Below are positions 36,815 through 45,964 of a stretch of DNA of 64,000 bases, in pieces. The notes under the pieces were generated by a model. That model ran no database searches. It was not told the origin of the DNA and worked only from the letters and a program-made list of their open reading frames with translations. The position numbers and the translations under genes were made by a program. Source of the stretch: JAGQOZ01 sp041399205 (lineage in GTDB: Bacteria > Planctomycetota > Planctomycetia > Pirellulales > Pirellulaceae); contig JAWKTK010000029.1 in assembly GCA_041399205.1 (NCBI GenBank), forward strand, positions 44,902 through 108,901, given 5' to 3'. How positions within the stretch are numbered: the first letter of the stretch is position 1; every line of letters begins with the position of its first letter.

Positions 36815-37606
36815 CTATTGTCGGCGCAAAAATCCGTTCCAATTCCAAGTGGTGTTGTAACCAAAAAAGTCTGTGTAATACTGATCCACTCGATAATCGG
36901 CTTCATGGTTTTTGAAGAATTCGGAGATTTCGCCCCACTTCCAATCGCCCCATTCGGTTTGGTCATCGGCTTCGCCAAATTTGCCGGGGATCCACGGGAC
37001 CGTGTCTTCGACAATGAAATAATCGCCTGAACGCAGTGCGTGCTGATGAAAATGACCGTAAACCCCATCAATGTTGACATGCGCATCGTCGATCAAAATA
37101 AACGGATGGGGCAATTCTTGCAGCATTTTTGCAGGAAAAAGTTCTTCAATCTGATGACAATCGCCTTCGATAAATCGAACGTGTTCCGCTGCTTGAGCTT
37201 GTTCATCCACCAGGGAAAGATCGATATCCACGGAAATAATTTCGGCGGGACAATCAAACGTTTTCAAGATATCGGCCATCCACAACGCGCTGGCTCCGGT
37301 GTAAGCTCCAAGTTCAATAATGGCCTTGGGTTGCAGTTCATAGAACAGTGTTTCGTACAGCACAATATCAAACGGATCTTTGGCCATCGGGATGCCTCGG
37401 TAACTGATATAGTGCTTTCCTTGGCTGATGGCACGTATCGCTTCCTTCGGCAAATCACACTTCATTTCTCGTTGCGAAAGCGGTACGAACCGTTCTTCGA
37501 ACCGGTTTTGCCACACGCCGCGATGCATCGAATCTTTCGCCTGTTGCTTAATCTTGTGATAGTCACTGTGCGAATCATCTTGAACCGAACTTCCCTTACT
37601 AGTCAC
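36815..37606 (-). CDS. CmcI-like SAM-dependent methyltransferase/hydroxylase family protein
   Basis: Class I Rossmann-fold protein resembling the cephalosporin hydroxylase / rhamnosyl O-methyltransferase family; 263 residues from a GTG at 37606 with AAAGGAG six bases upstream (a TTG eight codons earlier is less likely). Visible motifs: PKAIIELGAYTGASALWMAD (SAM-binding strand/loop, about residues 95-115), IISVDIDLSLVDEQ (acidic ribose site), FIEGDCHQ, HPFILIDDAHVNIDGVYGHF, and SGDYFIVEDTVPW. The C-terminal half is aromatic-rich (WGDWKWGEISEFF). It lies 240 bases upstream of ectA on the same strand. The acceptor is unknown; modification of an osmolyte or a cell-surface sugar are guesses. Confidence 0.75.
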   Translation of the reverse strand: MTSKGSSVQDDSHSDYHKIKQQAKDSMHRGVWQNRFEERFVPLSQREMKCDLPKEAIRAISQGKHYISYRGIPMAKDPFDIVLYETLFYELQPKAIIELGAYTGASALWMADILKTFDCPAEIISVDIDLSLVDEQAQAAEHVRFIEGDCHQIEELFPAKMLQELPHPFILIDDAHVNIDGVYGHFHQHALRSGDYFIVEDTVPWIPGKFGEADDQTEWGDWKWGEISEFFKNHEADYRVDQYYTDFFGYNTTWNWNGFLRRQ

Positions 37607-37635
37607 GTTTTTCTCCTTTACTACCTGCAAATATC

Positions 37636-38229
37636 ATGAAGCAGACGATCCTAACAGTATCCAACGTGATTCAAAAGGTCGAAGCCGCCGTATTAGCGAT
37701 TTCTGTCTTAGCTCTGGCCGTCATCACCATTATCGACGTGGTCGGACGTACAGTAGGTCACAGCCTGACCAGTGCCAATGATCTGTCACAATGCCTGATG
37801 ATTGTGATCTGTTTTGTGGGCCTCAGTTACGCTGCCAGCCAGGGGCGTCATATTCGCATGACGGCGTTTTACGACCAACTAGGCCGGAAAGGACGCCGCC
37901 AAGCGATGTTGGGAATTACCATCCTGACATCGTTGCTGTTGACCACGTTTGGCGTGTATTCGTTGATGTATGTTCGCACCGTCTATCAGATTGGCGGCAT
38001 TTTTCCTGCCTTGCGAATTCCCTACTATGCCGTTTACGCCTTCGCGCCGCTGGGATTTTTTCTGGCCGCCATTCAGTACGCTTTGACCGCCTACCAAAAC
38101 TGGAATTCGGACATGGCGTATCTTTCGTTCGAACACCCAGATCAATATGCGTCGCTGCCAGAAAGCGACGCAACCGGTTCGAGGAAAACAAATGTCGCTC
38201 CAGATCATCCTAACGAGGAACCATCATGA
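37636..38229 (+). CDS. TRAP transporter small permease (DctQ-type)
   Basis: Small membrane subunit of a tripartite ATP-independent periplasmic transporter; 197 residues with four hydrophobic helices (about residues 18-38, 50-70, 92-115, 130-155) and the family motif VVGRTVGHSLTSANDLSQCL near residue 35. A long polar C-terminal tail (about 40 residues) is unusual. The stop overlaps the start of the large permease by four bases (ATGA). The start codon is only 29 bases from the divergent CmcI-like gene. Confidence 0.88.
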   Translation: MKQTILTVSNVIQKVEAAVLAISVLALAVITIIDVVGRTVGHSLTSANDLSQCLMIVICFVGLSYAASQGRHIRMTAFYDQLGRKGRRQAMLGITILTSLLLTTFGVYSLMYVRTVYQIGGIFPALRIPYYAVYAFAPLGFFLAAIQYALTAYQNWNSDMAYLSFEHPDQYASLPESDATGSRKTNVAPDHPNEEPS

Positions 38230-39527
38230 TTGGCATGACGCTGTTGATCATTGGCATTATGCTGGTGCTGTTGCTGCTGGGCTTTCCCATGAAAGTTCCC
38301 CTATCCACCGCCGCGCTGGCGGTTTTGTTGCTGTATTATCCCAGCGACGTTTCTCCGGCCGTGCTGATCCAACAATGGATTGGCGGCATCAGTCCTCCGG
38401 CGCTAGTGGCTGTACCGATGTTTATTCTGGCCGCCGAGATTATGACAAAGGGTCAAGCGGCAGACCGTTTGCTGGACCTGGTGATGAGCTTTGTGGGGCA
38501 TCTTCGAGGTGGTTTGCCGATTACCAGCGCGGTTAGCTGCACGCTGTTCGGAGCGATGTCGGGTTCCACGCAAGCAACTGTTGTGGCCATTGGCGGACCG
38601 CTTCGCCCTAAGATGATTGCGGCCGGCTACCCCGACAGCTTTGCCACCGCGCTGATTATCAACGCCAGCGATATTGCGCTGCTGATTCCTCCTTCGATTG
38701 GCATGATTGTTTATGGAGTCGTTTCGGGCACGTCCATTGGCGAACTGTTCATCGCCGGAGTTGGTCCGGGGCTGGTAATCCTGTTGGCGTTCTGCATCTA
38801 CTGCTATATCGCTTCGGTGCGAATGCAGATTCCTCGACTGCCCAAAGCCACTTGGCGACATCGCACCACCGCCTTGCTACGAGCACTCCTGCCGCTCGGA
38901 TTTCCCGCCATCATCTTGGGTGGCATCTACGGCGGCATCTTCAGCCCGACCGAAGCAGCCGCTGTCTGTGTGCTGTACGCCGCGTTTCTGGAGATCATGG
39001 TCTATCAAGAATTGAAACCTAGTGATCTTCTGCAAGTGGCCAGATCAACAGGCATGATTACCGCCGTGGTGTTTGTGTTGGTGGGCGCGGGCGCGGCGTT
39101 TTCATGGGTGATTTCCTTCGCGCAAATTCCGCAGGCCATCCTGGATCAAGTCTTGGGACTCAATGCCGAATCGGGGTACTGGAAAATCATGCTGACCATT
39201 TCGATCGCCTATTTCATTGGCTGCATGTTTGTCGATCCGATTGTGGTGATCTTGATTCTCACGCCCATTTTTCATCCCATTGCCGTGGCGGCTGGTATTG
39301 ATCCTGTGTTGGTTGGCATCATTGTCACGTTGCAAGTGGCTATCGGTTCGGCTACACCGCCGTTTGGTTGTGATATCTTCACGGCCATGGCCATTTTTCG
39401 TCGGCCCTATTTTGAAGTCATCAAAGGGACTCCGCCTTTCATTGCCATTTTGCTGGCTGTTTCTGTGCTGCTGATAAGCTTTCCGTCGATTTCGCTGCTG
39501 CTGCGAGATCTCGCGTTTCCCGACTAA
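38226..39527 (+). CDS. TRAP transporter large permease (DctM-type)
   Basis: Ion-coupled membrane subunit, 433 residues, about twelve helices. Typical family blocks: LGFPMKVPLSTAALAVLLLY, VPMFILAAEIMTKGQAADRL, VSCTLFGAMSGSTQATVVAI, LLIPPSIGMIVYGVVSGTSI, FSPTEAAAVCVLYAAFLE, and ATPPFGCDIFTAMAIFRRPY near the C-terminus. Translationally coupled to the small permease. Context next to ectABCD makes ectoine or hydroxyectoine uptake (TeaABC/UehABC-like) a reasonable but unproven role. Confidence 0.93.
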   Translation: MIGMTLLIIGIMLVLLLLGFPMKVPLSTAALAVLLLYYPSDVSPAVLIQQWIGGISPPALVAVPMFILAAEIMTKGQAADRLLDLVMSFVGHLRGGLPITSAVSCTLFGAMSGSTQATVVAIGGPLRPKMIAAGYPDSFATALIINASDIALLIPPSIGMIVYGVVSGTSIGELFIAGVGPGLVILLAFCIYCYIASVRMQIPRLPKATWRHRTTALLRALLPLGFPAIILGGIYGGIFSPTEAAAVCVLYAAFLEIMVYQELKPSDLLQVARSTGMITAVVFVLVGAGAAFSWVISFAQIPQAILDQVLGLNAESGYWKIMLTISIAYFIGCMFVDPIVVILILTPIFHPIAVAAGIDPVLVGIIVTLQVAIGSATPPFGCDIFTAMAIFRRPYFEVIKGTPPFIAILLAVSVLLISFPSISLLLRDLAFPD

Positions 39528-39544
39528 AGAACGAACCTATTGCT

Positions 39545-40771
39545 ATGCCTTACGTCCGCCTTTTTTGTTTGTCACCAACTCGATTCGCACGCTGCCGGAT
39601 CGCCGTAAGATGCGTCCTGTTGCTGGGATGCGTCTTAGCGAGTGGGTGTCACCGTACCGACGACCACGCAAGCGAATCGACGGCGGCCAGCGACGCAAAT
39701 TCGGCTGCTACGGTTTGGCGGTTCGCCATTGAAGAATCGGAAGGCAGCGTCCAGCACGAATATGCATTGGAGTTTGAGCGTCGGATCGAATCCAAGTCCA
39801 ACGGACGCATTGACGTTGTGGTCTATCCCTACGGAGCTTTGGGGACGTCCATGCAAACCGCCGAACAACTGAACATGGGCATTCTGGAATTTGCGATGGC
39901 GTCGCCCGGCATCATCGGCAGCTTCATTCCGGAACTGCAAGTCTTCTTGCTGCATTATGTCTTTTCCACCAAGGATGAAATCAACCGCCAAGTACTTTCG
40001 GATCCTCGGCTATTAGAATTCTGTGATTCGCTTTATGCGGAGAAAGGATTCAAACTGCTGACGTTTTTCCCGGAAGGGGAGATGGTGTGGACCACGCAGC
40101 AAGAGATTCGTTCGCCCGCGGATTTTGCCGGAGTGAAAATGCGAGTGATGACGTCGCCCATTTTGCTGTCCGCCTACAACGCCTACGGTGCCAGTGCCAC
40201 GCCCATGGACTATGCAGACGTCTATAGCGGACTGCAGTTGAATATGATTGATGCGCAAGTGAATCCGATCTTTGCCATCGAACGACAAAAATTTCACGAA
40301 GTTACCGATTGGCTGATTTTTCCCAAACACGCTCAATTCATCACCAGCGCCGCCGCCAGCAAAACGTTTTTTGAATCTTTGTCCGACAATGACCGACAGA
40401 TGGTTGTCACAACTATCGACGAACTGCAAGACTACATCTTTGAGCTTCAATTGGCATTTCAAAGCGAACGCCTGAAAACGATTTTTCGAGACAAAATCAA
40501 TCGGAAACGGACGCTGCACATCTTGGGCGATATTCGTCCATTCCAGGAAAGCTTGACGGCCGAAGAACATCGTGAACTGATTGATCAAAACCAATACCTG
40601 GAAATCACCGATCCGTTAAGTATCGAAGAAACGGATGCCTTTCGCCAAAAAAGCGTTGCGGTGCAAGACGTCTTCTTGCGCATCGGCGGTGAACGAGGCC
40701 CTGAGATTTTGAACATGATTCTGGACACCGTTCAGCGTATCGAACAGGCAGACTCAGCAAATTTGCAATAG
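39545..40771 (+). CDS. TRAP transporter substrate-binding lipoprotein (DctP-type)
   Basis: Extracytoplasmic solute receptor, 408 residues, 17 bases after the large permease. The N-terminus carries a lipoprotein signal, with a hydrophobic core around VRCVLLLGCVLASGC and lipobox LASGC (Cys about residue 35), so it is probably membrane-tethered rather than free. Family hallmarks: HEYALEFERRIESKSNGRID, GILEFAMASPGIIG, the ligand-carboxylate Arg region GVKMRVMTSP (about residue 200), and MDYADVYSGLQLNMIDAQVN. A sequence comparison with TeaA/UehA would test ectoine binding. Confidence 0.9.
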   Translation: MPYVRLFCLSPTRFARCRIAVRCVLLLGCVLASGCHRTDDHASESTAASDANSAATVWRFAIEESEGSVQHEYALEFERRIESKSNGRIDVVVYPYGALGTSMQTAEQLNMGILEFAMASPGIIGSFIPELQVFLLHYVFSTKDEINRQVLSDPRLLEFCDSLYAEKGFKLLTFFPEGEMVWTTQQEIRSPADFAGVKMRVMTSPILLSAYNAYGASATPMDYADVYSGLQLNMIDAQVNPIFAIERQKFHEVTDWLIFPKHAQFITSAAASKTFFESLSDNDRQMVVTTIDELQDYIFELQLAFQSERLKTIFRDKINRKRTLHILGDIRPFQESLTAEEHRELIDQNQYLEITDPLSIEETDAFRQKSVAVQDVFLRIGGERGPEILNMILDTVQRIEQADSANLQ

Positions 40772-40938
40772 CGTGCGAATCACCACTCGCTATTTCGCTC
40801 GCTACGTTTCACTCCTATTCGCGGTCCTCAACGGATGATCGACGGTGTACAATGAAACGAAGACAGCTCACGCCAAATTTTGGTTTGCCGTGGGTGTTTC
40901 GTAGCAAGAAGTTCGTTGCATCGAGTTTGTCGCGAAAA

Positions 40939-40966
40939 GTTCGTAGTCCCGCCTTTAGGCGGAAGA
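40939..40966. repeat. REP-like element, left arm
   Basis: 28-base element beginning GTTCGTAGTCCCGCC and ending AGGCGGAAGA. It has an internal palindrome (CCGCCTTTAGGCGG) and is an inverted repeat of 41062-41089 with one mismatch. Confidence 0.8.
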
Positions 40967-41061
40967 AAGGCTTTACGTCTCGTACGCGGAACCGATGTTG
41001 CAACGTCATTAGGTGGATGTCACGTAATTTTGCCTCACGTAGTTTTTACCGATATGACGTA

Positions 41062-41089
41062 TCTTCCGCCTGAAGGCGGGACTACGAAC
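41062..41089. repeat. REP-like element, right arm
   Basis: Inverted partner of 40939-40966: TCTTCCGCCTGAAGGCGGGA followed by CTACGAAC. The pair could fold back on itself or mark a small non-autonomous mobile unit. Confidence 0.8.
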
Positions 41090-41160
41090 TTCACGACACC
41101 TCACGAAATACCAACCGCACACCGCGCCCGCCGCATCGTACCTTCCCGAGTATCCCTCGT

Positions 41161-43530
41161 ATGAATCGACAACTGTTTCTACTGCTTCTGTTCGTTCCAG
41201 CCGCATTTGCGCAGGCCGACGAAATCGATTTCAATCGCGACATTCGGCCCATTTTGTCCGACAAGTGTTTTCATTGTCACGGTCCCGATGCAAACGATCG
41301 TGAAGCCGATTTACGCTTCGATACGGAAGAAGGCGCCAAGATCGATCTGGGCGGTTATCGAGCGATCGAACCGCACGATCCGGACGCCAGCGAAATGCTG
41401 AATCGCATCACCACCGATGATGAAAGCCTCCGCATGCCGCCGGTCGAAACGAACAAGACCGTTTCCGCCGAAGAAACCAAACTGCTCCGGCTATGGATTG
41501 CCGCCGGCGCACCGTGGTCGGGACATTGGGCTTTCCAGAAGCCGGAATCGCATCCCTCGCCCGAAGTCAGTGACAACGATTGGTCACACACCATGATCGA
41601 TCGCTTTCTGTTTGCGAGCGCCCAGCGACATCATTTGACCATGTCCTCGCCGGCCGATCCAACGACGCTGGTTCGCCGCCTTTATTTTGATCTGGTCGGC
41701 TTGCCGCCCACGCCTGACGTGGTTTCCCATTTCGCAAAACAACCATCGGCGGAAGCGTACGCAGCGCTAGTCGATTCGCTGTTGGAATCGCCCCACTTTG
41801 GCGAACGCATGGCGGTCTACTGGTTAGACTTGGTTCGCTACGCCGACACGGTCGGTTATCACGGCGACCAGGATCACAATATTTCGCCCTATCGAGACTA
41901 CATCATTGACGCGTTCAATTCCGATCTGCCGTTCGATCAGTTTACTCGCGAACAACTCGCCGGCGACTTGCTGCCCGACGCCACGATCGATCAAAAAATT
42001 GCGTCTGGTTACAACCGCTTGCTGCAAACCACGCACGAAGGCGGTTTGCAACCGAAGGAATATCGAGCGATCTATGCGGCGGATCGAGTGCGAAATGTGT
42101 CTGCCGTGTGGTTGGGCGGGACGCTCGGTTGTGCTCAGTGCCACGACCACAAGTTTGATCCCTACACCATGAAAGACTTCTATTCGCTGGCGGCGTTCTT
42201 TGCCGACGTCGATGACGAATCGCATTTCAAGTCCGGCACTAACGACTTGCCGACCAAACGGCCGCCAGAAATCGACGTGCTCAACCGCCACCAGCGAATG
42301 CAGCTCGGACAGCTCGAAGCGCAAGCCGCTGAATTGCAGCAACAGTTAGCAACGTGCGACGCCAGCGATTCGCCGACGCTGCAAGATAGATTACATTCGC
42401 TGCAGCACGATATCGAATCACTGCAAAAGCAAGCTCGTACCACCATGGTCACCGTCGCACTGGACCAGCCGCGAGTGACTCGTGTTTTGCCGCGAGGAAA
42501 CTGGTTGGACGAATCGGGCCAAATCGTCGATCCGGCGGTGCCAGAATTTTTGGGCACGCTGGAACTGGATCGTCGAGCGAACCGGTTGGACTTGGCTCAT
42601 TGGCTGGTGAATCCCGACGCGGCGGGATTGTTGACTTCGCGAGTGTTTGTGAATCGAATTTGGTATCTGTTTTTCAACGAAGGCTTGGCTCGTAGCCTGG
42701 ACGACTTTGGCGGTCAAGGCGTGCCGCCCGATCATCCTGAACTGCTGGACAATCTGGCGGTCGAATTTGTCCGAGACGGTTGGAGCGTCAAACGGTTGAT
42801 TCGGCGGATTGTGATGAGCCGCGCGTATCGGCAATCGTCGGCGGTTTCGCCAGATCAAAATGAAGCCGATCCGCTGAATCGCTATTTCGCTCGGCAAAAT
42901 CGGTTCCGACTGCCGGCGGAATTTGTGCGAGACACTTCGTTGGCCATCAGCGGCTTGTTGGTGGACGAAGTGGGCGGGGTCAGCGTTCGGCCGTATCAAC
43001 CCGCCGGCTACTTTCGGCATTTGAATTTTCCGCAACGCAAGTACCAGGCCGACGAAAATGCTCGGCAGTGGCGGCGAGGCGTCTACGTGCATTGGCAGCG
43101 TCAGTTTTTGCATCCGATGCTGAAATCGATGGACGCACCCAGCCGAGAAGAATGTACGGCCAAGCGACCGCAATCCAACACGCCGCTGGCCGCGCTGACG
43201 TTGTTGAACGATCCCAGCTTTGTCGAAGCCGCTCGCGCGTTTGCCCAACGGACGCTTCGACAAGCAGAAGCTGAATCGGACACGGCGAAAATCGACTGGG
43301 CGTTTGCACAAGCGACTTCGCGAACGCCCGATGCTTTCGAAGCGAACGCATTGTTACAGTTACTGCAACTTCGTCGCCAAGAATTTCAAGCGAACCCGAC
43401 GAAGGCCGATCAACTGTTGCAAGTCGGTACCGCCGCCGTTGACCAAGAAACGCCGCCCGTCGAATTAGCCGCATGGACGTCGGTTTGCCGAGCGATCTTG
43501 AATTTACACGAAGTCATCAACCGCAATTAG
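41161..43530 (+). CDS. DUF1549/DUF1553 protein with cytochrome-c-like domain (PSCyt1)
   Basis: Exported protein of 789 residues characteristic of planctomycetes. Signal peptide MNRQLFLLLLFVPAAFAQA. The N-terminal PSCyt1 domain carries a haem-binding CFHCH motif (about residue 37) and a downstream Met-Pro (RMPPVETNKTV). DUF1549 follows (about residues 140-350) with a second CAQCH motif (about residue 325, GCAQCHDHKFDPY). A coiled segment (QLGQLEAQAAELQQQLATCD) separates it from DUF1553 (about residues 460-740, RVFVNRIWYLFFNEGLARSL). Function is unsettled; such proteins occur paired with DUF1501 proteins and may act in periplasmic redox or polysaccharide use. Forms a two-gene unit with the next gene, 27 bases apart. 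Confidence 0.93.
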   Translation: MNRQLFLLLLFVPAAFAQADEIDFNRDIRPILSDKCFHCHGPDANDREADLRFDTEEGAKIDLGGYRAIEPHDPDASEMLNRITTDDESLRMPPVETNKTVSAEETKLLRLWIAAGAPWSGHWAFQKPESHPSPEVSDNDWSHTMIDRFLFASAQRHHLTMSSPADPTTLVRRLYFDLVGLPPTPDVVSHFAKQPSAEAYAALVDSLLESPHFGERMAVYWLDLVRYADTVGYHGDQDHNISPYRDYIIDAFNSDLPFDQFTREQLAGDLLPDATIDQKIASGYNRLLQTTHEGGLQPKEYRAIYAADRVRNVSAVWLGGTLGCAQCHDHKFDPYTMKDFYSLAAFFADVDDESHFKSGTNDLPTKRPPEIDVLNRHQRMQLGQLEAQAAELQQQLATCDASDSPTLQDRLHSLQHDIESLQKQARTTMVTVALDQPRVTRVLPRGNWLDESGQIVDPAVPEFLGTLELDRRANRLDLAHWLVNPDAAGLLTSRVFVNRIWYLFFNEGLARSLDDFGGQGVPPDHPELLDNLAVEFVRDGWSVKRLIRRIVMSRAYRQSSAVSPDQNEADPLNRYFARQNRFRLPAEFVRDTSLAISGLLVDEVGGVSVRPYQPAGYFRHLNFPQRKYQADENARQWRRGVYVHWQRQFLHPMLKSMDAPSREECTAKRPQSNTPLAALTLLNDPSFVEAARAFAQRTLRQAEAESDTAKIDWAFAQATSRTPDAFEANALLQLLQLRRQEFQANPTKADQLLQVGTAAVDQETPPVELAAWTSVCRAILNLHEVINRN

Positions 43531-43557
43531 AACGAAGAACAATACGAGCCATCCATA

Positions 43558-44991
43558 ATGTCACCAAACACTGACTGGACCAAACAACTGCAACGCAGAA
43601 CGTTCCTTTCCAATGCCGGAATCGGATTGGGCGCCGCCGCGCTCAGTTCGCTGCTGCAAAAAGATGGATTCGCAGAAACTCGCAGCAATTCGCCAGGCAC
43701 GACCGGTCTGCCACATCACGCGGCGACGGCCAAACGAGTGATCTTTTTGTGCATGGCGGGCGGACCTTCGCATTTAGAAACGTTCGACTATAAATCGGAA
43801 TTGGAACGTTTGGATGGCCAGCCAATGCCGGAATCGTATACTGCCGGCCAGCCGATCGCGCAGTTGCAAGGCCAAACGCTCAAGTGCCAAGGGCCGATGA
43901 CCAAGTTTGCTCGGTACGGAGAATCTGGCCAATGGGTCAGCGACTTCCTGCCATGGCAACAGAAGTTGGCCGACGATATTTGCGTGGTCAAGTCGATGGT
44001 GACGGAACAGATCAATCACGATCCGGCTCATACCTTTATGAATTGCGGCACGGCACTCAGCGGTCGCCCGTCGATGGGGTCGTGGATCAACTACGGTTTA
44101 GGAGCGGAAACGGACGAGCTTCCCGGCTTTGTGGTGATGACCAGCGTGGGCGGTCGCAATCCTCAGCCCATTGCATCGCGACAGTGGTCGGCCGGTTTCT
44201 TGCCCAGCCGGTTTCAAGGTGTGGAATTCAGTGCCAGTGGCGATCCCGTCAATTACGTTCGCAGCCCGCCAGGCATTTCCGGCTCGCAGCAACGAAAACT
44301 GGTCGACACCATTCAGGCGTTGAATTCGCATCGCAACCAAACGCTGCCAGATCCGGAATTGGAGACTCGGATCAATTCGTACGAAATGGCGTTTCGCATG
44401 CAAACGTCAGTGCCCGAGCTGATGGACGTTTCCGATGAACCGCAGCACATTCTGGATATGTATGGCGCGAAACCGGGTGACGGTTCGTTCGCGTCGAACT
44501 GCTTGTTGGCGCGGCGTTTGGCGGAACGAGGTGTGCGGTTCATTCACTTGTATCATCGCGGCTGGGATCATCACGGCGACTTGGTTCGCTACATGAATGT
44601 CTGTTGTGACTTGACCGACAAGCCGACGTATGCCTTGCTGACCGATCTCAAGAATCGAGGCATGTTGGAAGATACGTTAGTGATTTGGGGAGGCGAATTC
44701 GGACGCACGCCGATGTTCCAAGGCAAAGGCGGGCCGGGCCGCGATCATCATATCAAAGGCTTTTCCATGTGGCTGGCGGGTGGCGGAGTTCGTCCCGGGA
44801 TGTCCTATGGTGCGACCGACGAATTGGGCTACAACGCCATTGAAAATGTGGTTCATGTTCGGGACCTCCACGCCACGATGCTGCACACGCTGGGCATCGA
44901 CCACCATCGCTTTTCGGTCAAGTCACAAGGCCTGGATATGCGTTTGACCGGGGTGGAACCGTCACGAGTTGTTGCGGATATTTTGAAGTAG
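43558..44991 (+). CDS. DUF1501 protein, Tat-exported
   Basis: 477 residues. Twin-arginine signal QRRTFLSNAGIGLGAAALSS near the N-terminus, so it is probably exported folded. DUF1501 is a sulfatase/phosphatase-like fold: MAGGPSHLETFDYK (about residue 65), NHDPAHTFMNCG, GWDHHGDL with metal-ligand-like His/Asp (about residue 340), and TLVIWGGEFGRTPMFQGKGG with GRDHHIKGFSMWLAGGG (about residues 375-410). Follows the DUF1549/1553 gene in the usual planctomycete order. Catalytic activity is unknown. Confidence 0.93.
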   Translation: MSPNTDWTKQLQRRTFLSNAGIGLGAAALSSLLQKDGFAETRSNSPGTTGLPHHAATAKRVIFLCMAGGPSHLETFDYKSELERLDGQPMPESYTAGQPIAQLQGQTLKCQGPMTKFARYGESGQWVSDFLPWQQKLADDICVVKSMVTEQINHDPAHTFMNCGTALSGRPSMGSWINYGLGAETDELPGFVVMTSVGGRNPQPIASRQWSAGFLPSRFQGVEFSASGDPVNYVRSPPGISGSQQRKLVDTIQALNSHRNQTLPDPELETRINSYEMAFRMQTSVPELMDVSDEPQHILDMYGAKPGDGSFASNCLLARRLAERGVRFIHLYHRGWDHHGDLVRYMNVCCDLTDKPTYALLTDLKNRGMLEDTLVIWGGEFGRTPMFQGKGGPGRDHHIKGFSMWLAGGGVRPGMSYGATDELGYNAIENVVHVRDLHATMLHTLGIDHHRFSVKSQGLDMRLTGVEPSRVVADILK

Positions 44992-45008
44992 CTGGACAAT
45001 GGTCGGAC

Positions 45009-45055
45009 GGCGAGCGAGATATTTCTTGCAGCCGAAATCGCTCGCGTTTTCGTTC
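45009..45055 (+). terminator. probable terminator after DUF1501 gene
   Basis: GCGAGCGAGATATTTC (from 45011) can pair with GAAATCGCTCGC (45037-45048) with a small bulge, followed by GTTTTCGTT. It lies 20 bases past the stop codon. Confidence 0.6.
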
Positions 45056-45271
45056 CAGAATCGGCCTGGTGACACGAGTTTTCTATCGCAAGAGTGCCGT
45101 GTTTTTGCTTGTTTTCCCGTGTTTATTCGCAAATCTTAGAATTTTCCAATTCCATGTGTCCCTTGGGGCAGCGAGCTTTCGCCTGGGTTTCTGTAAAGCA
45201 AACACAAGCCAATTCAACCGACCGAGTTGGCTGTTTATAAGACCCTCAAGCGAAACCAAGGAGACTTTCTG

Positions 45272-45841
45272 ATGACTCGTTCACGCATCACTTTCACCGC
45301 GACGATTTTGGCCACTTTGACCGTTTCTTCCGCAGCTTTTGCTGGCGGCGGTAATTCGACCAAGCAAGTTATTATCGGCCAGGAGCCCGGTGGCAGCCAA
45401 ACTCGTCAAGTCATCATCGGTCAGCAAGGAGGCGGTTCGCTGGTTCAGCCGCAGCAAGTGATTGTAGATCCCGGTTTTGGTGGTCAGCCGGTCTTGGCTC
45501 ATTTCTCGCGGCGACTGGGAGCTCGATTCGAAATACAACAGATTCAGATTGGCAATTTCGCACCCGTCCTGGCTGCTCGAATTGTATCGGTCCCGGCTGC
45601 TGGTTCGCCGCTGAAACAGTTGGGCTTGGACGTGGGCGACGTGATCACTCGGCTTGACGGCAACCCGGTCAACAACAACGCGGAACTCGATCGCCACGTT
45701 TACGACACGCTGGTCCGTTTTGTCCGAGCCGGTAGCAACCAAGTCGAGCAAGGCACCATGTACGTACAAAATCAGTTCTTTGCCGAACCGGTTTATACGC
45801 CACACTGCGGCACACAACCTGGTTGCCCATTGCGACCGTAA
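45272..45841 (+). CDS. secreted protein with PDZ-like domain
   Basis: 189 residues from the ATG at 45272, with AAGGAG eight bases upstream. Signal peptide MTRSRITFTATILATLTVSS cleaved after AFA. After a Gly/Gln/Val-rich segment with repeated QVIIGQ motifs (about residues 30-70) comes a PDZ-like fold (about residues 95-165): ARIVSVPAAGSPLKQLGLDV then GDVITRLDGNPVNNNAELD, the carboxylate-loop/helix pattern of PDZ domains. The C-terminus ends with CGTQPGCPLRP. No protease domain is attached. Could act as an envelope adaptor; no partner is evident. Confidence 0.75.
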   Translation: MTRSRITFTATILATLTVSSAAFAGGGNSTKQVIIGQEPGGSQTRQVIIGQQGGGSLVQPQQVIVDPGFGGQPVLAHFSRRLGARFEIQQIQIGNFAPVLAARIVSVPAAGSPLKQLGLDVGDVITRLDGNPVNNNAELDRHVYDTLVRFVRAGSNQVEQGTMYVQNQFFAEPVYTPHCGTQPGCPLRP

Positions 45842-45873
45842 ACGACAACAACATCAGTCGATGCGAATCAACG

Positions 45874-45903
45874 GCCTGTCGAATCTTCGGCAGGCTTTTT
45901 TCG
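45874..45903. terminator. intrinsic terminator between convergent genes
   Basis: GCCTGTCGA and TTCGGCAGGC form a hairpin (45874-45895) followed by TTTTTTC on the plus strand, about 35 bases past the PDZ-like gene. Confidence 0.75.
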
Positions 45904-45964
45904 TTGGACACCGAAACGATCTAGCGTCATGCGATTCGCTTGATGCGGAAAAAAGGCTCGCACT

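Larger units (their letters stand above)
40772..41160. other. intergenic region with REP-like inverted pair
   Basis: About 390 bases between the TRAP genes and the DUF1549/1553 gene. It contains two REP-like elements in opposite orientation (separate entries) enclosing about 95 bases that show no coding potential. Confidence 0.6.

Noticed and set aside
42418..43311. 297-codon minus-strand open frame
   Set aside because: Antisense to the DUF1553 domain; no independent signals.
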